Assembly: GCA_964592645.1 (NCBI GenBank) | Contig: CAZQFV010000007.1 | Span: forward strand, 88,321 to 152,320 | Reading direction: 5' to 3' | DNA length: 64,000 bases | DNA from: CAZQFV01 sp964592645 | Lineage (GTDB): Bacteria; Chloroflexota; Chloroflexia; DTKN01 | In this document: positions 61,868 through 64,000 of the stretch, in pieces | Layout: each line of letters begins with the position of its first letter | Position numbering within the stretch: the first letter of the stretch is position 1 | Notes under the pieces: model-generated | Seen by the model: the letters and a program-made list of their open reading frames with translations, nothing else | Told to the model about the DNA's origin: nothing | The model's database searches: none | Position numbers and translations under genes: made by a program

Positions 61868-62422
61868 CTATTGTCGCAGCGCCCCTTCGGCCCAGGGCAG
61901 CAGCCGTTCGACGATCCTCCAAACCCACACCCAGCCGCTCCCCAGGAGGACGGCCATCTCCGCCGGCCCGCCGCGCACGAGGCGGCGCCGGCCCCAGGGG
62001 GGGAAAGAGACCCAACGATAGGGAAACAGGAGGGCCAGGGGGCGGATGCCGCCGTTGAGGAGGTCGAGCAGCAGGTGAGAAAGCCAGCCGCCGAGGAAGG
62101 CGACGATGAGCAGGGGGAAGGAAGGGGTGCGCAGCAGCAGGCCCACCAACCCGACCAGCGTGCCGGTGATGGCCAAGAACTCCAGACCGTGCCATGGGCC
62201 GCGCTCCTGGCCCATGGCGGCAGCAGCCTCCAGCCAGGGGCCCATCTTGCCGCGGGCCCGTAGCTCGCGGGCCAGCCGGAAGAAGGCGTACTCGACGTTG
62301 GGCACGGCGGCGCCCAGGGCGCCGGCCAGCAGAGCGGCCTCCCAGCCCAGGGGCAGCCCCACGGCCAGGGCCAGGCCGGCCCCGGCGGCGCCGCCGGCGG
62401 AGAAGTGGGTGAGGGCTTTCAC
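61868..62422 (-). CDS. YdjM/DUF457-like membrane-bound hydrolase
   Basis: A 184-residue membrane protein with about four helices. It begins with MKALTHFSAG and has 'GAAVPNVEYAFF', 'GPWHGLEFLAITG' and 'GGWLSHLLLDLLNGGI', the D/H-rich pattern of the YdjM (LexA-regulated, putative metal-dependent hydrolase) family, with His and Asp at membrane borders. The start is GTG at 62422, overlapping the previous gene's stop (GTGA). Actual activity is unproven for this family. Confidence 0.7.
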   Translation of the reverse strand: MKALTHFSAGGAAGAGLALAVGLPLGWEAALLAGALGAAVPNVEYAFFRLARELRARGKMGPWLEAAAAMGQERGPWHGLEFLAITGTLVGLVGLLLRTPSFPLLIVAFLGGWLSHLLLDLLNGGIRPLALLFPYRWVSFPPWGRRRLVRGGPAEMAVLLGSGWVWVWRIVERLLPWAEGALRQ

Positions 62423-63129
62423 AGCACCCCTCCCACGGCCCACAGCAGGCGCTCCAGGCCATCCAGCGGGTCGACGACGCCGACCTCGTGCCCGCGCTCG
62501 CCCAGCGCCGCGGCCAGCGCCGCGGTCACCGCGCCGTCCTCGCCCCCCAGGATGGCCGGCCGGCCGGCGAGCAAGGGGAGGATACCCACAAGCAGTGTCG
62601 TCACGTCTACGGGCTCCCCCTCGCGCAGCAGCGCCGGTACCTCCGCCGGCAGGAGAGCGCGGCGCTGCCGGCGGAAGCGCTCGGCGACGACGGCGCGGTA
62701 GAGCGCCTCCAGCCCCGGGGCCAGGGTGGATGGCTCCTCTATCCCGGCGGCGTCGAAGCGCGCGGCCTCTATGCCAAAGGCACCGACATAGATAGCCATC
62801 CCCCGCGGCAGCGATCCGGCGGCACGCACGGCGACGATGGGGGGCACGAGGTGAACGGAGGGCAGCCCGGCGGGGATCCCGCCCCCCTCCAGCGGCGGGA
62901 CGGCGGCGACGAGCGGCCGGCCCTCTGCCCGCCGCTCTACCAGGGCCCACCAGGTGTCCCAGCCGGCGGCGTCCCAGCGGGCCACGCGCCGGGCGCGGGC
63001 CCCGCCGTGGAAGAGGGCCGCGGCGCCGATCCGGTCCTCGTAGGAGGCGGCCGGCAGCTCCTCTTCCCCGCATTCGGTGCGCAGGTGCAGCGTCATCAGC
63101 CCATGGACCAGACAGTAGGCGAAAGGCAT
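62419..63129 (-). CDS. Hypothetical protein linked to TadE genes
   Basis: A 236-residue soluble protein with no family I can name. It contains two alpha/beta segments ('AIYVGAFGIEAARFDAAG' and 'GRPAILGGEDGAVTAALAAALGERGHEVGVVDPLDGLE'), the second resembling a Rossmann-like fold without a clear P-loop. It starts at ATG 63129 behind GGGGGGAT, four bases after the TadE-like gene, and ends in GTGA. The tight linkage suggests a role with the pilus or secreted products. Confidence 0.6.
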   Translation of the reverse strand: MPFAYCLVHGLMTLHLRTECGEEELPAASYEDRIGAAALFHGGARARRVARWDAAGWDTWWALVERRAEGRPLVAAVPPLEGGGIPAGLPSVHLVPPIVAVRAAGSLPRGMAIYVGAFGIEAARFDAAGIEEPSTLAPGLEALYRAVVAERFRRQRRALLPAEVPALLREGEPVDVTTLLVGILPLLAGRPAILGGEDGAVTAALAAALGERGHEVGVVDPLDGLERLLWAVGGVL

Positions 63130-63133
63130 GCGC

Positions 63134-63514
63134 TTATCCCCCCTCACTCAGCCGCCGCACCTGCTGCGGCGGGATGGGCAGCTCGAACAGCCCATAGAAG
63201 CGCACTACCAGGTTGTAGCGCAGCGTCACCGTGATCGGCTCCAGGTAGGGCGCGGCCGGCGGCTCGATTCGCCACTCGGCCAGCGTCCGGTGCAGGCGAT
63301 GGGCCTCCAGGATCGCCGGGATCGCTTCCTGCACCTCGCCGGATGCCCCGCCGTGGATCGCGGCCAGGTCGGCGATCTCTTCCGCGGCGGCGCGCACCTG
63401 GCGGGTGATGTAGAAGGCAAACAGCGACTGGATCGCGCCCACGACGAGCAGGAGCGCCACTCCGGCGACGGCGGCAAACTCGACGGTGGCCTGGCCACGC
63501 CCCTTTCCGCGCAT
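63134..63514 (-). CDS. TadE-like pilus assembly protein
   Basis: A 126-residue TadE-family protein. It begins with a short basic leader and the hallmark 'GQATVEFAAVAGVALLLVVGAIQSLFAFYITRQVRAAAEE', where the Glu after QATVEF marks the prepilin-like helix. The C-terminal part is a small beta-rich pseudopilin-type domain. TadE proteins join Flp-type tight-adherence pili or related secretion systems. Its ATG overlaps the TadG-like gene's stop by one base (TGATG). Confidence 0.75.
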   Translation of the reverse strand: MRGKGRGQATVEFAAVAGVALLLVVGAIQSLFAFYITRQVRAAAEEIADLAAIHGGASGEVQEAIPAILEAHRLHRTLAEWRIEPPAAPYLEPITVTLRYNLVVRFYGLFELPIPPQQVRRLSEGG

Positions 63515-63975
63515 CAGCGCACCTCCGTTTCCGAAACGATGGGCACCGCCACCTCGAACATCCATACCCGCACCGGCACCCGGACATAGGCCGCCACCGT
63601 GGGGGAACGGTGCGCGCGCCGCTCCCCAAAGGGGCTCTGCCAGGGGACATCCGGCGAGCCGTAGCCGACGGCCACCTCGACGGCGGCGGCGATCTCCTCC
63701 GGCGTGCCCCCCAGGCCGGCCGGCCGCAGGGCCAGCGCCTCGCGGAAAGCGTCCCGTACCGTGGGAACCACATCCGCCGCGAAGCGCACCGCGCCCTGGC
63801 CGTAGCCGGCATAGTCCACCCGGCGGGCCCCGGCCCGCGTAGCCACGCCCAGGGCGTAGGAGGCATGGGCGCGCGCGTCCTGGAGGGCGGCCATGCCCAG
63901 GGCCAAGAAGAACAGCAGCACGGCCAACGGCACGAAGACGGCAAAGATCACCAAGACCTGGCCCTTTCTGCCCAT
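63514..63975 (-). CDS. TadG-like (Flp-pilus) membrane protein
   Basis: A 153-residue protein starting 'MGRKGQVLVIFAVFVPLAVLLFFLALGMAALQDARAHASYALG', the same prepilin-like helix pattern as TadE/TadG ('GqvlvifA...'). A beta-rich domain follows. The start at ATG 63975 is preceded by GAGGAGG; a GTG 15 bases upstream is part of that site. It opens the visible part of an operon that probably continues beyond the right edge. Confidence 0.7.
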   Translation of the reverse strand: MGRKGQVLVIFAVFVPLAVLLFFLALGMAALQDARAHASYALGVATRAGARRVDYAGYGQGAVRFAADVVPTVRDAFREALALRPAGLGGTPEEIAAAVEVAVGYGSPDVPWQSPFGERRAHRSPTVAAYVRVPVRVWMFEVAVPIVSETEVR

Positions 63976-64000
63976 CGCCGCCCTCCTCACCGGCCGCCCC

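Noticed and set aside
59744..62263. An 839-codon plus-strand frame over the BNR/PKD gene
   Set aside because: Low-complexity Gly/Ala/Arg translation. The signal peptide, BNR and PKD repeats are on the other strand.

Overview
The window reads as part of a chromosome of a high-GC, probably thermophilic or anaerobic Chloroflexi (Anaerolineae-like) bacterium, most likely a metagenome-assembled scaffold: a run of 100 N lies in a tandem repeat at 55446-55545. The taxonomic inference rests on overall gene content, Pro/Thr-rich surface proteins, secreted proteins with an FLPLV/YLPLV-type motif, and a DmsABC-type reductase. It is not proven by a marker gene. About 55 genes are packed tightly on both strands. 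Many are joined by ATGA/GTGA overlaps, and many intergenic regions carry a clear sigma-70-type promoter (TTGnnn, 16-17 bp, TAnAAT/TATACT).

Layout. 1-6055: end of a glycosyltransferase, a radical SAM enzyme, then a dmsABC-like molybdenum reductase operon with its own promoter. 6136-8933: a degenerate GGDEF protein, an SDR/DUF2867 protein and a membrane protein. 9051-12526: gatE-gatD, the archaeal-type Glu-tRNA(Gln) amidotransferase, behind a perfect promoter. 12546-19758: the most unusual region, described below. 19763-24619: a wrecked CHASE2/class III cyclase gene and a giant secreted double 5'-nucleotidase. 24914-29549: an MBL-fold hydrolase and a MacAB-like exporter. 29693-35683: SAM hydroxide adenosyltransferase, FmdB-like zinc ribbon, cysS-rlmB, a degenerate ATPase-like protein and a sugar nucleotidyltransferase. 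35815-46445: EamA transporter, fatty acid desaturase, NAD synthetase, GGDEF protein, FAD oxidoreductase and a duplicated GT-C-like membrane protein. 46663-54899: methyltransferase, phosphatases, grpE, dnaK, amrS and a ComF-like protein. 55160-63975: repeat-rich and secreted proteins (CAP domain, mucin-like, PKD/BNR) followed by TadE/TadG-like pilus genes.

The candidate new system is the cassette at 12546-19758. A consensus promoter reads into a structured leader that resembles a Moco-type riboswitch and ends in an intrinsic terminator. It is followed by an ECF-transporter S component fused to molybdopterin-oxidoreductase-fold (SUOX-like) domains, a double EcfA ATPase, EcfT, a membrane-anchored c-type heme protein with SUOX-like repeats, a lipoprotein phosphodiesterase, and two further SUOX-like lipoproteins. 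The working hypothesis is an importer or salvage system for molybdopterin, molybdenum or tungsten cofactor, or a related pterin: surface proteins bind the ligand, the phosphodiesterase trims a dinucleotide form, and the ECF module imports it. The dmsABC operon about 6 kb upstream would be one consumer of such a cofactor. The domain assignments come from reading sequence patterns. The substrate is inference.

No tRNA, rRNA, CRISPR array or intact insertion sequence was seen. Three families of short dispersed repeats are present.
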